Numbered from the stretch's first letter, positions 1-7,272 are shown. The stretch: 11,343 bases of DNA from Syntrophorhabdus sp. (GCA_020724025.1 DYHU01000108.1:1-11343), one strand, 5' to 3'. Notes: generated from the letters alone by a model not told the origin. Translations and numbers: made by a program.

Positions 1-115
1 CGGCATCTTCAAGAGCCTTTGTAACCGCCTCAAAGACCATATCCGCAAAGGTCTCAGCCTTTTTCCTTCTCTCCTGTTTTGTCATCCCTATCCCAACAAT
101 CGCTATCTTTTCCAT
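1..115 (-). CDS. Thiolase-family protein, N-terminal fragment (cut by window edge)
   Basis: Only the first 38 codons are present; the gene continues beyond the left edge. The peptide starts MEKIAIVGIGMTKQER and then has an acidic/basic helix ending in TKALEDA. A short beta-strand with an IVGIGMT motif, followed by a helix matching 'ADMVFEAVTKALEDA', is typical of the start of acetyl-CoA acetyltransferase-like / SCP2-type thiolases, which cleave or condense acyl-CoA thioesters. The catalytic Cys and His regions lie outside the window, so activity cannot be judged. It follows the DUF35 zinc-ribbon gene on the same strand, and thiolase-like proteins of this class commonly work with such a partner (for example ChsH2/Ltp2 or BbsA/BbsB). 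A purine-rich GTGAGG sits close to the ATG. A palindromic repeat separates it from the zinc-ribbon gene. Identification rests on a short stretch. Confidence 0.7.
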   Translation of the reverse strand, partial: MEKIAIVGIGMTKQERRKKAETFADMVFEAVTKALEDA

Positions 116-134
116 ACCCTCACCACGCTGGCAA

Positions 135-270
135 AATTCCAAATTACAAATCCCAAATGCCAAATAAATTCCAAATACCAAATTCTAAATGACCAAAGTA
201 ATTTTGCTTGGAATTTTGAATTTCGATCATTGGAGCTTATTTGTTATTTGGTGCTTGGAACTTGGTAATT
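135..270. repeat. AT-rich imperfect palindromic repeat ('CCAAAT' type)
   Basis: The gap between the zinc-ribbon stop and the thiolase ATG is filled by an AT-rich sequence made of short units such as CCAAAT, CAAATAA and AATTCC. The left half (about 135-200) and the reverse complement of the right half (about 205-270) can be aligned with only scattered mismatches and one-base gaps: both begin AATT(A)CCAA, share CCAAATNNCAAATAA and contain an AAATTC block. The whole element could therefore fold into a long imperfect hairpin. From memory, repeats of this composition are common between genes in deltaproteobacterial and other environmental genomes. It sits inside an otherwise compact operon and may weaken or end transcription before the thiolase gene. 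Confidence 0.7.
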
Positions 271-271
271 A

Positions 272-733
272 TTAACGAATCGGTCTGAAGTATCTTATAT
301 CCATGATGTCGCCGATTCTTTCATCTTTGAATATTGCCTCGACCCTCATGCCAGGTTTGATCTGATCAATATTGATTTCTCCGAGAAAGTGAACCAAACC
401 GGTGCTGGCACCATCCAGCAGAATAATTCCATAAGCAAAGGGGGGCTTCATAGGCATGGCAGAACTCTCATAACGAACGATAGTGTATGTGATGAGGGTT
501 CCTTGTGAACACAGTTCAACCCATTCAAGATTCTCTGAAAAGCATTGACCACAGTTTTTTCGTGGAGGTAAATAAACTTTGTCACACTTTAAGCACCTCG
601 TTCCAAAAATATTTTTGTAATCCCTCAATTCAATCAGAAATCGACTTCCCGTCTCTCCAACAGACCAAGTATAAGGAACTTTGATCCTGCTCTCGTAGAC
701 CAAGGGTTCTACACTCTCAAGCCATTTATTCAT
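272..733 (-). CDS. DUF35-type zinc-ribbon / OB-fold acyl-CoA-associated protein
   Basis: A 153-residue protein with the DUF35 architecture. It has an N-terminal helix region, a rubredoxin-like zinc ribbon with C47-x2-C50 and C61-x2-C64, then a beta-rich OB fold (about 68-150) containing GTLITYTIV, PPFAYGIILLDG, GLVHFLGE and IKPGMRVEAIF. Proteins of this family bind acyl-CoA and work as the small partner of thiolase-like enzymes or aldolases (ChsH2, BbsA and archaeal thiolase/HMG-CoA synthase complexes are known cases). All four zinc Cys are present, so it looks functional. The ATG at 731-733 has a strong AGGAGG (741-746) seven bases upstream, and this site overlaps the livH stop codon. Translation is therefore probably coupled to livH. 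A thiolase-family gene follows 156 bases downstream, which supports a paired role. The exact reaction and substrate are unknown. Confidence 0.88.
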   Translation of the reverse strand: MNKWLESVEPLVYESRIKVPYTWSVGETGSRFLIELRDYKNIFGTRCLKCDKVYLPPRKNCGQCFSENLEWVELCSQGTLITYTIVRYESSAMPMKPPFAYGIILLDGASTGLVHFLGEINIDQIKPGMRVEAIFKDERIGDIMDIRYFRPIR

Positions 734-746
734 GGAGGATCCTCCT
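734..746 (-). promoter_or_regulatory. Shine-Dalgarno of the zinc-ribbon gene, inside a 12-bp palindrome
   Basis: AGGAGG (741-746, minus strand) lies 7 bases before the ATG at 733 and shares bases with the livH TAG stop. Bases 734-745 form the perfect palindrome GGAGGATCCTCC, so the ribosome-binding site could pair with the bases directly before the start codon as a short 4-bp stem. Confidence 0.7.
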
Positions 747-1626
747 ATACCCTTTCCTTGAACTCTTTGCCTAAAAGTCCCTCCGGCCGCATAATAAGGA
801 CCACGATGATGATGAGAAAGGCGAGGGTATTCTTGAAAGCCACTGAGATATAACCACCTGCCAGGCTCTCAGCCACACCCAAAAGGAGGCTTCCTACAAT
901 GGCTCCAGGAAGGCTATTTAGCCCGCCCAGGATTGCAGCAGCAAATCCTTTGAGAAAAGGCTCTAACATAAAGAAGGGATCTAAAAGAAGGGCAGGAGCG
1001 AGAAAGATTCCGGCTAAAACTCCTAATAACGCCGCAAGCCCCCAAGAGAGGGAGAGGATCTTTCGGGTAGGTATCCCAAGAGTCTGGGCGGCAGGAAGGT
1101 TTTCTGATGTAGCACGCATAGCTAATCCAAGCCGTGTCTTCTGAACGAGAAGATAGAGGAAGAGACTTCCCAGCAGACCGACTCCTAACGCACCCAGGCC
1201 TAATTCACTGATAACAACACCGCTGATATTCCAAACCTTGGAATCGGATAATGGGAAGGGGAAGGATTGGGGTTCAGTTCCCCAGATGTGTGCAACGAGT
1301 CCTTGAAAGATGAGGCCAAGGCCAAGGGTCAAGATGATCTGGCCAAGGATTGTGGCTTCTCGCCTCTGGGCCGGAATCAGGATGAAGAAGTAGAATGCCA
1401 TGGCCACACCACCTCCAAAGAGAAGGGAGAGAAGGAAGCTTGCCAAGAACTTAATCTTTAGTCCCAAAAGGGTGAAAGCAAAAAATGTCCCGGCGGTGGC
1501 CATATCCCCATGGGCAAAATTTAAGATGCGCGTGGAACGGTAGATCAGAACCAGTCCCAAGGCGACGAGGGCGTAGAGGCTACCGATGGAGAGGCCGGAG
1601 ATGGAATACTGTAAGAATTTTTCCAA
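745..1626 (-). CDS. livH: Liv-type ABC transporter permease (LivH family)
   Basis: Inner-membrane permease subunit of a HAAT-family (branched-chain amino acid type) ABC importer. The protein starts MEKFLQYSISGLSIGSLYAL and has the family signature LIYRSTRILNFAHGD (NFAHGD at about 36-41), about eight hydrophobic segments, and the cytoplasmic coupling loop RATSENLPAAQTLGI (about 171-185) that contacts the ATPases. The start chosen is TTG at 1624-1626, which gives 293 residues, the usual length. An AGGA (1635-1638) lies 8 bases upstream of it. The frame stays open to a TTG at 1680, but the extra 18 residues are unlike LivH proteins and mostly translate a palindromic repeat (1655-1698). The gene follows livM and its stop overlaps the next ribosome-binding site. 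The transported compound is inferred to be a carboxylic acid from the neighbouring synthetase, not read from this sequence. Confidence 0.92.
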   Translation of the reverse strand: MEKFLQYSISGLSIGSLYALVALGLVLIYRSTRILNFAHGDMATAGTFFAFTLLGLKIKFLASFLLSLLFGGGVAMAFYFFILIPAQRREATILGQIILTLGLGLIFQGLVAHIWGTEPQSFPFPLSDSKVWNISGVVISELGLGALGVGLLGSLFLYLLVQKTRLGLAMRATSENLPAAQTLGIPTRKILSLSWGLAALLGVLAGIFLAPALLLDPFFMLEPFLKGFAAAILGGLNSLPGAIVGSLLLGVAESLAGGYISVAFKNTLAFLIIIVVLIMRPEGLLGKEFKERV

Positions 1627-1654
1627 TTTTTTAATCCTAAAGAAATAAATTTCT

Positions 1655-1698
1655 AATCTTCCCGGCCCTCCTTGAGTCAAGGGGGGCGAGGGGAGATT
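1655..1698. repeat. GC-rich palindromic repeat between livM and livH
   Basis: An imperfect palindrome centred on G1676. Its core CTTGA-G-TCAAG is perfect, and the arms (1655-1675 and 1677-1698) continue as AATCT followed by C-rich runs on one side and G-rich runs ending AGATT on the other. It fills almost the entire gap between the livM stop and livH. The layout (AATC-flanked, C/G-rich arms, TTGA..TCAA core) resembles small dispersed palindromes that I recall from environmental proteobacterial genomes. It could form a stable hairpin in the operon mRNA and modulate livH expression. It is also the source of the spurious N-terminal extension of livH. Confidence 0.7.
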
Positions 1699-1699
1699 T

Positions 1700-2680
1700 T
1701 CATCGGAAAGGCCAGTTTCTAAAATAGAGTCTCATCTTCATCCACCTTCCAAAAAGACCAAAAGGCTCAAAGATGAGAACGATAAGTATCGTCACTCCAA
1801 ATACGACAGGGACCAAGGTTTTATAACTGCTGAATATCTGCGGGACAAGAATGACAAAAGCAGCGCCAAGGATGGAACCTTCAACCGATGCCAGGCCACC
1901 GATGATGACCGCTACGAAAAGGGTGATCGCCTCCATGAAGGTAAACATATTCGGTTCCAGATATCCTATTAAGAAGGCATACAATCCTCCTTGCACGCCG
2001 GTATAGAAAGAACTAATTGCAAAAGAGAGGAGTTTATAGTGGGTGAGATTGACGCCCATGACCTCAGCGGCAATATCGTTGTCCCGAATGGCGGTGAAGG
2101 CACGGCCAATGTAGGATGAAACTAAGTTGTAAGAAACCAAGGTGAAGAGGAGGAAGAGAAAGAAATTGAAGTAATAGATCGACATGGGTTTTGTCAGGCC
2201 AAAGAAAGGTGTGAGCTTAGGTACAATAAGTCCCATTCGGCCGCCTGAAAGGATTTCAGAATTAGCGAATATCTGATAGACTGTGATTCCGAAACCGAGC
2301 GTTGCAATGGCTAAGTAGGGGCCCTTGAGACGGAGAGATGGAAATCCAACGAGGAGGCCGAATAGACCTGCAGCAATCCCCGCACAAAGGAGGTTGATGG
2401 GTAGAGGAGAACCCAATCGGGCCAGATGGCCGAAAGTGAATGCGCCGATGGCTAAGAAGCCTGCCTGACCAAAGGAAATCAGCCCGGTATATCCAATAAG
2501 GATGTTCTGTCCCTGAACGCCAATGGAGTAGATGAAAATAAGCGTGAAAATATAAGTGACATATTCCCGGCTGAACCAGGGGAGCAGGATGAGGCCAGCA
2601 ACTAAAAGTGCAACCCAGAATCCAGTCCAGGGTTTCCGAATCAGCCGAAGCTCCTCTCGATAACTCTCAATCAGATCCAT
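1700..2680 (-). CDS. livM: Liv-type ABC transporter permease (LivM family)
   Basis: Second inner-membrane permease subunit of the HAAT-type importer, 326 residues, pairing with LivH. A short charged cytoplasmic N-terminus (about 1-18) precedes multiple membrane segments. The family motif GQNILIGYTGLISFGQAGFLAIGA lies at 57-80 in two readable halves (NILIGYTG and SFGQAGF). The coupling loop GRAFTAIRDNDIAAEVMGV is at 192-210 and the C-terminal GGLASVEGSILGA at 261-273. The ATG (2678-2680) begins only 2 bases after the stop of the acyl-CoA synthetase gene, so ribosomes finishing the synthetase probably restart here. The upstream purine run GGGAAGAGAG belongs to the end of the synthetase. Length and motifs are normal, with no sign of decay. 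Confidence 0.94.
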   Translation of the reverse strand: MDLIESYREELRLIRKPWTGFWVALLVAGLILLPWFSREYVTYIFTLIFIYSIGVQGQNILIGYTGLISFGQAGFLAIGAFTFGHLARLGSPLPINLLCAGIAAGLFGLLVGFPSLRLKGPYLAIATLGFGITVYQIFANSEILSGGRMGLIVPKLTPFFGLTKPMSIYYFNFFLFLLFTLVSYNLVSSYIGRAFTAIRDNDIAAEVMGVNLTHYKLLSFAISSFYTGVQGGLYAFLIGYLEPNMFTFMEAITLFVAVIIGGLASVEGSILGAAFVILVPQIFSSYKTLVPVVFGVTILIVLIFEPFGLFGRWMKMRLYFRNWPFR

Positions 2681-2682
2681 TC

Positions 2683-4488
2683 TTACTCTCTTCCCTTATA
2701 GAGGGATTCAATCAGGTCGCTGTACCGCTTCTCCAGGGTCCGCCTCTTCACCTTCTTGGTAGGAGTTACATCTCCATCCTCTTCATAGAAACGCCTGGGC
2801 AAAAGAGCGAATCGTTTGATCGTCTCCACCTGGGAGAGGGTCTTATTCACCTTTGCCACCTCTTGATCGATGAGCTTCTGAATCTGGAGATTCTGAGTCA
2901 GGTCTGCAAAGGTAGTAAAAGGAATTCTGTTGTCCTGGGCATATTTTGTCACATTGTCCTCATCGATCAGGATAAGGGCGACGAGGTATTTTCGGCCATC
3001 GCCGATGACCACAGCATCCTGAATATAGGGGATGAATTTAAGCTTATTCTCAATATAGGCAGGGGTGATGTTCTTTCCTCCTCTGGTGATGATGATATCT
3101 TTCTTTCTGTCTAAGATTTTAAGGAAGCCGTTTTCCATCGCCCCTACGTCCCCTGTGTGAAGCCAGCCATCTTCCAGGGTAGAGGCTGTCAACTCAGGGT
3201 CTTTTAGGTATCCCTTAAAGACATTAGGACCCCGGATAATAATCTCCCCATCCTCGGCAATCTTCACTTCTACATTGGGGATGGGTTCGCCTACAAATCC
3301 CCATCGGGGACGGTCGAGTCTTTGGGTGGCGATCACTCCAGTCGATTCGGTCTGTCCGTATCCCTCTCTCAAAGGGATTCCCAGAGCGTTGTAATATTGG
3401 AAGAGTTCTGGAGAAGCTGGAGCCGCACCGCATACACCCCATCTGACCCGCTCAAAGCCCAACTGTTTCTTTAGATGAATTAAGACGGTGAAGTAAAGGG
3501 GCCAATAGAGAATTGCCCAAAGGAGGCGATTCTTTGAATCTCCCCTTGCCTTGATGTAGCAGAGTCCCACCAAGATGCTTAGCCGATAGAGGGTTCTTTT
3601 AAGAGGTGTGGAGTCGGACATACGAATCTCTATCATAGAGGCAAACTTCTCCCAGATCCGAGGCACACTGGCAAATATGGTGGGAGAGACCTCTCTCAGA
3701 TTCTGGGCTAAGGTATCGATGTGTTCGACGAAATTAACTGTACCACCGGACCATATTGATAGAAAGAGTGAGACGAGGTTTTCGTAGATGTGGGCGAGAG
3801 GAAGGTAGGAAAGGACCTCATCGGTCTCATAGAAGGGATTGGCCGCCACAAAAGATTCGGTCAGAGCCATGATATTCCGGTGAGAGATCATGGCGCCTTT
3901 GGGTGGACCCGTTGTGCCGGAGGTATAGATGATCATGGCGACGTCCTCAGGATCGATGGCGCTCATCCTCTCTTTGACACAGTCCGGGTTTGACTGAAGA
4001 TAGGACCTTGCTTTCTCAAGAAATTGATCAAAGTAGATGATCTTCGGGTGTGAAAACCCCCAGAGCCCTTTTGGATCCCAAACCACCACCTGCTTCAGAT
4101 CGAGTTGAGGAAGGATCTGTAAGACCTTATCGACCTGTTCTTCATTTTCTACAAAAAGGATCTTCGCTTCGGAATGGCTGACCACATAGGCCACCTGCTC
4201 CGGCGCGGAGGTGGGATAGACCCCACAGGTCGCACCACCGGCTGTCATGGCTGCCAGATGGCAGATGAGCCATTCGGGTCGGTTATCTCCGAGGATGGCT
4301 ACGTATTCTCCTCGGGATAGGCCAAAAGCGATCAGACCTGCTGCCACCTCCATAACCTTCTGACCGTACGCTTTCCAAGATATCCTGTGCCATATCCCGA
4401 AGTCTTTATGCCTGAGGGCAACACGCTCTTTCAGCCGTTCCACCTGACTGAAGAAGAGGCTGGGCAGAATGTCAGCCCTTTTTTGCAT
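2683..4488 (-). CDS. Long-chain type acyl-CoA synthetase (AMP-forming) inside the transporter operon
   Basis: Adenylate-forming enzyme (ANL superfamily) that activates a carboxylic acid with ATP and CoA to acyl-CoA, AMP and PPi. The following positions count from an upstream ATG at 4519-4521 (subtract 11 for the start used here). The P-loop YTSGTTGPPKG is at 199-209, GYGQTE at 387-392, WLHTGDVG at 453-460, DRKKDIIITRGGKN at 471-484, and the catalytic lysine region TPTKK at 586-590. A hydrophobic/basic insert at about 331-352 is typical of long-chain (FadD15-like) enzymes and may touch the membrane. The ATG at 4486-4488 is preferred: AAGGAG (4498-4503) lies 9 bases upstream and the ATG shares one base with the livF stop (TGATG). 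It is complete at 601 residues. Lying between livF and livM, it probably activates what the transporter imports. Chain length or aromatic preference cannot be read from the sequence. Confidence 0.93.
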   Translation of the reverse strand: MQKRADILPSLFFSQVERLKERVALRHKDFGIWHRISWKAYGQKVMEVAAGLIAFGLSRGEYVAILGDNRPEWLICHLAAMTAGGATCGVYPTSAPEQVAYVVSHSEAKILFVENEEQVDKVLQILPQLDLKQVVVWDPKGLWGFSHPKIIYFDQFLEKARSYLQSNPDCVKERMSAIDPEDVAMIIYTSGTTGPPKGAMISHRNIMALTESFVAANPFYETDEVLSYLPLAHIYENLVSLFLSIWSGGTVNFVEHIDTLAQNLREVSPTIFASVPRIWEKFASMIEIRMSDSTPLKRTLYRLSILVGLCYIKARGDSKNRLLWAILYWPLYFTVLIHLKKQLGFERVRWGVCGAAPASPELFQYYNALGIPLREGYGQTESTGVIATQRLDRPRWGFVGEPIPNVEVKIAEDGEIIIRGPNVFKGYLKDPELTASTLEDGWLHTGDVGAMENGFLKILDRKKDIIITRGGKNITPAYIENKLKFIPYIQDAVVIGDGRKYLVALILIDEDNVTKYAQDNRIPFTTFADLTQNLQIQKLIDQEVAKVNKTLSQVETIKRFALLPRRFYEEDGDVTPTKKVKRRTLEKRYSDLIESLYKGRE

Positions 4489-4503
4489 CACCAAGTTCTC
4501 CTT
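4486..4503 (-). promoter_or_regulatory. Coupled translation start: livF stop / synthetase ATG with AAGGAG
   Basis: On the minus strand AAGGAG (4503-4498) is followed by 9 bases and then the TGATG overlap of the livF stop with the synthetase start. This decides the start codon and shows that the synthetase is an integral operon member rather than a chance neighbour. Confidence 0.8.
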
Positions 4504-5264
4504 TTCTTGTAGAGGCGCCATCCCTTCGGAGAGATTGCTTCTCTGCTCGAACCGAGATAGAATTCCTGAACATCTGGATTCTCCTCGAGGGCTTTTGAAG
4601 TTCCCTCGAGGACGATCCGTCCTGCCTCGAGGATATATCCGTAATGGGCAATCTTTAATGCCAATTTTGCATTCTGTTCCACCAAGAGGATCGTTGTGCC
4701 GGTTTGGCTGATCTTGGCCAGCGCTTCATAGACATGTCGAGCCACCATGGGAGCAAGTCCAAGGGAAGGCTCATCGAGCATTAGAAGCCGGGGCCTGCGG
4801 AGCAAGGCTCTGGCAATGGCAAGCATCTGCTGTTCGCCTCCGGAAAGGGTCTCGGCCTGTTGAGTCTTCCTTTGCTCCAGGATCGGAAAGAGGGAATAGA
4901 CAAGACCAAGATCATCCTTGACCTCACGATCATTCCTTCCCCAGCATCCCAGATCGAGATTTTCCTTAACGGTCAACTCTCGAAAGAGCCCTCTGTCCTC
5001 TGGAACATATACAATCCCGAGACTTGAAATCCGTTCTGGTGGCAGGCGAGAGATCAACCGGTCAGAAAACTCAATCGTGCCTTTCTTAGGTTGATCTTTA
5101 AGGAGTCCGGCAATGGTCTTGAGCAAGGTCGTTTTGCCAGCGCCATTGGGCCCCAAGACAGTGAAGATTTCCTTTTCCTTCACCTGAAGAGAAAGGCCGT
5201 GCAAGGCGTAGATCCGGTCAAAGTAGAGCGTTTCGATACTTGCAATTTTAAGGAGAGCAGTCAT
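4488..5264 (-). CDS. livF: Liv-type ABC transporter ATP-binding protein (LivF family)
   Basis: One of two cytoplasmic ATPases that power the importer, 258 residues. Walker A GPNGAGKTT is at 38-46, the ABC signature LSGGEQQ at 140-146, and Walker B LLMLDEP at 160-166 with catalytic E165. The position usually held by the switch His is Gln (VEQNA, Q197), which is normal for LivF as opposed to LivG. The family's usual C-terminus around EFYLG (about 234-238) is followed by some 20 extra basic residues ending KKRRTW. This tail is probably incidental and arises where the reading frame runs over the next gene's ribosome-binding site. The ATG overlaps the livG stop by four bases (ATGA), so the two ATPases are translationally coupled and likely made in equal amounts. 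Confidence 0.94.
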   Translation of the reverse strand: MTALLKIASIETLYFDRIYALHGLSLQVKEKEIFTVLGPNGAGKTTLLKTIAGLLKDQPKKGTIEFSDRLISRLPPERISSLGIVYVPEDRGLFRELTVKENLDLGCWGRNDREVKDDLGLVYSLFPILEQRKTQQAETLSGGEQQMLAIARALLRRPRLLMLDEPSLGLAPMVARHVYEALAKISQTGTTILLVEQNAKLALKIAHYGYILEAGRIVLEGTSKALEENPDVQEFYLGSSREAISPKGWRLYKKRRTW

Positions 5265-6013
5265 TCTTCTCCTAAATAAGCTCGGATAACCTCAGGATTT
5301 CGTTGGACCTCTTCAGGGCTTCCCTGGGCAATCTTTTGGCCATAGTCAAAGGCTACCATCCGATCAGCCAACCTCGATGCAATCCGAAGGTCGTGCTCAA
5401 CCAAGAGGATGGTGGTTCGAAAACGACCTCTAATCTCATTGATGCGGTAGGCCGATTCCTCTTTCTCTTCTGCCGTAAGGCCGGAAACCGGTTCATCCAG
5501 CATCAATAACTTTGGCTCCAAGGCGAGGGCCCGCCCCAGTTCCACTTTTTTCTGAATCCCATAGGGACAGTCCGTCACCCGGGCATTACGGAAGGGTTGC
5601 AAATCGAGAAAATCGATTATTTCCTCCACCACCTCTCGGTGGCGGATCTCTTCCTTTCTCAGTCTCAACACAGCATGAATGGGATTTTTTCTGAACTTGA
5701 TATGCCTTCCTAAAAGAAGGTTGTCTAAGACAGTCGTGTGGAGGAAGAGGCGGAGGTTCTGGAAGGTACGAGCAATACCGAGGTGGGCAATAGAATCGGG
5801 AGAGACCCCCAAAAGGATCTTCTCTTCGAACAGAACTTCACCCCTATCCGGTTTGTAAACACCTGATATGCAGTTGAAGAAAGTGGTCTTGCCCGATCCA
5901 TTGGGACCGATGACTGCGAGGATTTCCCCTCCCTCCACCTCAAGGTCAATCCCGGCAAGGGCCATAATCCCACCGAAGCTTATGGCAAGGTCATTGATTC
6001 TAAGCAGTGCCAT
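5261..6013 (-). CDS. livG: Liv-type ABC transporter ATP-binding protein (LivG family)
   Basis: Second ATPase of the importer, 250 residues, complete. Walker A GPNGSGKTT is at 36-44, a LivG-type ARTFQNLRLF Q-loop segment at 81-90, Walker B LLMLDEP at 169-175, and the switch histidine H207 in VEHD. The signature motif is the degenerate CPYGIQKK (149-156) in place of LSGGQ; LivG proteins commonly carry SYGxQ or PYGxQ here, so this is a family trait. The start codon lies 3 bases after the stop of the solute-binding protein gene. No strong Shine-Dalgarno is visible, so initiation may depend on ribosomes ending the upstream gene. The stop overlaps the livF ATG. Confidence 0.94.
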   Translation of the reverse strand: MALLRINDLAISFGGIMALAGIDLEVEGGEILAVIGPNGSGKTTFFNCISGVYKPDRGEVLFEEKILLGVSPDSIAHLGIARTFQNLRLFLHTTVLDNLLLGRHIKFRKNPIHAVLRLRKEEIRHREVVEEIIDFLDLQPFRNARVTDCPYGIQKKVELGRALALEPKLLMLDEPVSGLTAEEKEESAYRINEIRGRFRTTILLVEHDLRIASRLADRMVAFDYGQKIAQGSPEEVQRNPEVIRAYLGEE

Positions 6014-6016
6014 GGC

Positions 6017-7201
6017 TCAGAATCTGGGTTTGAAGATCACAAAGTCTGTGATGGGGACGTGGACCCCTTTTCGTGCCTGCATCATACGGACCCCATTCAC
6101 CCCAGAGTGGCGGTTGCGATCAAAGGTGACAGGGGCTCCAAGACCTTCAGGCTTCCAGTTCTTGATCTTCTCCAAACCCTCGATCATCTTCTCTGTGGTG
6201 GGATTCCGACCTGCCTTTTTAAGACCCTCCACCACATACATCATGGAGACGGCGCCAAAGACGCCAAGATACTCTTTACCGGCAATATTTGAATCATATT
6301 TCTTCAGGATCTCAGCAACCTTATCAGCCTCCCGGTCGGCCCCCGGGACTCCTGAGTTTGCCGGACTCGCCACATAGACGCCTTCCCATACATCTCCGGC
6401 AATCTTATACATGATGGGATCCCCCATCGGGAAAGAGGCGATCACCTTTGGTTGATATCCCACCTTTGCCATCTCCTTTAGGATGAGGGCTGCATGACTC
6501 ATCGTGGTGTAAAGGAGCACAGTATCTGCATTAGACTCCTTAAGCTTGAGGGCGTGAGTTCCTAAGGCCCTTTCCGTAACCTCATAAGGGACAGGCGAAA
6601 CCAACTCGGCCTTGCCTGGATTCTCTCCCAGGGCTTTCTTGATACCCTCTATTGCCATCTTTCCGTAATCGTCGTTCTGGTAGAAAAGGGTGAGCTTTTT
6701 TGACCCCAGGCTCTTCAAGGCATAATTGGTAAAAAAACTTGCCTCATCTTCGTAGTCAGGATAGGCCACGAAGATGTACCGAAGCTTATCCTTTGGATAG
6801 TCGGCAAACATCCGGATGTTTCCATAAGGCAGGATTTGAGGGATTTTGTTTTCGTGAAAGAAATCCCTGCAAGCGCTGACCACAGCGGTCCCCAGAAGGG
6901 CCGTGACAGCAAAGACCTGGCCCTTCATCTCTTGTAGATTAGCCAGGGCACGTGCAGGGTTATATCCGTCATCCTTTAGAATGACCTTGATCTTCCTGCC
7001 GTGGACCCCTCCTTGGTCATTGATGTAATCAGCCCATGCCTTTGCGCCCAGTCCTGTGACCCCCCACATGGCTGCAGGCCCGGAAAGGGGTGTCGTCAAC
7101 CCGATCACCACCTCTTTGTCGGTTAAACCCTGTCCCAAGACGAAGGCAGGCAATAAGATAAGAGAGACCATTAAAACGAAGATTAAGCATCTTTTTGTCA
7201 T
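6017..7201 (-). CDS. Periplasmic substrate-binding protein of Liv-type ABC transporter
   Basis: Type I periplasmic binding protein (Peripla_BP_6 / LivJ-LivK family) that captures the ligand and delivers it to LivHM. The ATG at 7199-7201 is chosen over an in-frame GTG at 7264. It has AGGAGG (7210-7215) 8 bases upstream and gives a clean Sec signal peptide: basic MTKR, a hydrophobic core LIFVLMVSLILLPAF, and probable cleavage near AFVLG|QG (residue 23). There is no lipobox Cys, so the protein is predicted to be soluble. The mature part shows the family pattern VIGLTTPLSGPAA, YINDQGGVHGRKI and DDGYNPARA in its first 85 residues. At 394 residues it has the normal length. It is the first gene of the operon and the nearest to the promoter, the usual place for the most abundant component. 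Sequence does not reveal the ligand. Confidence 0.93.
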   Translation of the reverse strand: MTKRCLIFVLMVSLILLPAFVLGQGLTDKEVVIGLTTPLSGPAAMWGVTGLGAKAWADYINDQGGVHGRKIKVILKDDGYNPARALANLQEMKGQVFAVTALLGTAVVSACRDFFHENKIPQILPYGNIRMFADYPKDKLRYIFVAYPDYEDEASFFTNYALKSLGSKKLTLFYQNDDYGKMAIEGIKKALGENPGKAELVSPVPYEVTERALGTHALKLKESNADTVLLYTTMSHAALILKEMAKVGYQPKVIASFPMGDPIMYKIAGDVWEGVYVASPANSGVPGADREADKVAEILKKYDSNIAGKEYLGVFGAVSMMYVVEGLKKAGRNPTTEKMIEGLEKIKNWKPEGLGAPVTFDRNRHSGVNGVRMMQARKGVHVPITDFVIFKPRF

Positions 7202-7217
7202 TACTATCCCCTCCTTT
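7202..7217 (-). promoter_or_regulatory. Strong Shine-Dalgarno of the substrate-binding protein gene
   Basis: On the minus strand the purine run AAAGGAGGGG (7217-7208) contains a perfect AGGAGG 8 bases before the ATG at 7201. This fixes the start and suggests strong translation of the first gene. Confidence 0.85.
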
Positions 7218-7272
7218 CTTGTTAAGTAAAATAGATGGTTAAATTTTTTATCGCTCCCACTCACTGTAGCTT

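Noticed and set aside
135..270. CRISPR array
   Set aside because: The CCAAAT-like units are short, irregular and without unique spacers of constant length; the structure is an imperfect palindrome.
899..1461. Plus-strand open frames opposite livH (899-1144, 1267-1461)
   Set aside because: Low-complexity antisense shadows of a well-supported permease gene; no family resemblance.
4489..4521. Longer synthetase N-terminus from an ATG at 4521
   Set aside because: It overlaps livF by 34 bases. The ATG at 4488 has AAGGAG at 9 bases and the classic TGATG coupling.
5868..6377. Plus-strand open frame of 169 codons spanning livG and the binding-protein gene
   Set aside because: Antisense to two clearly coding genes, with Ser/Pro/Arg-rich composition typical of a shadow frame and no ribosome-binding context.
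7202..7264. Longer N-terminus of the substrate-binding protein from a GTG at 7264
   Set aside because: It would start at about the predicted transcription start, has no Shine-Dalgarno, and buries the signal peptide. The ATG at 7201 has a perfect AGGAGG.
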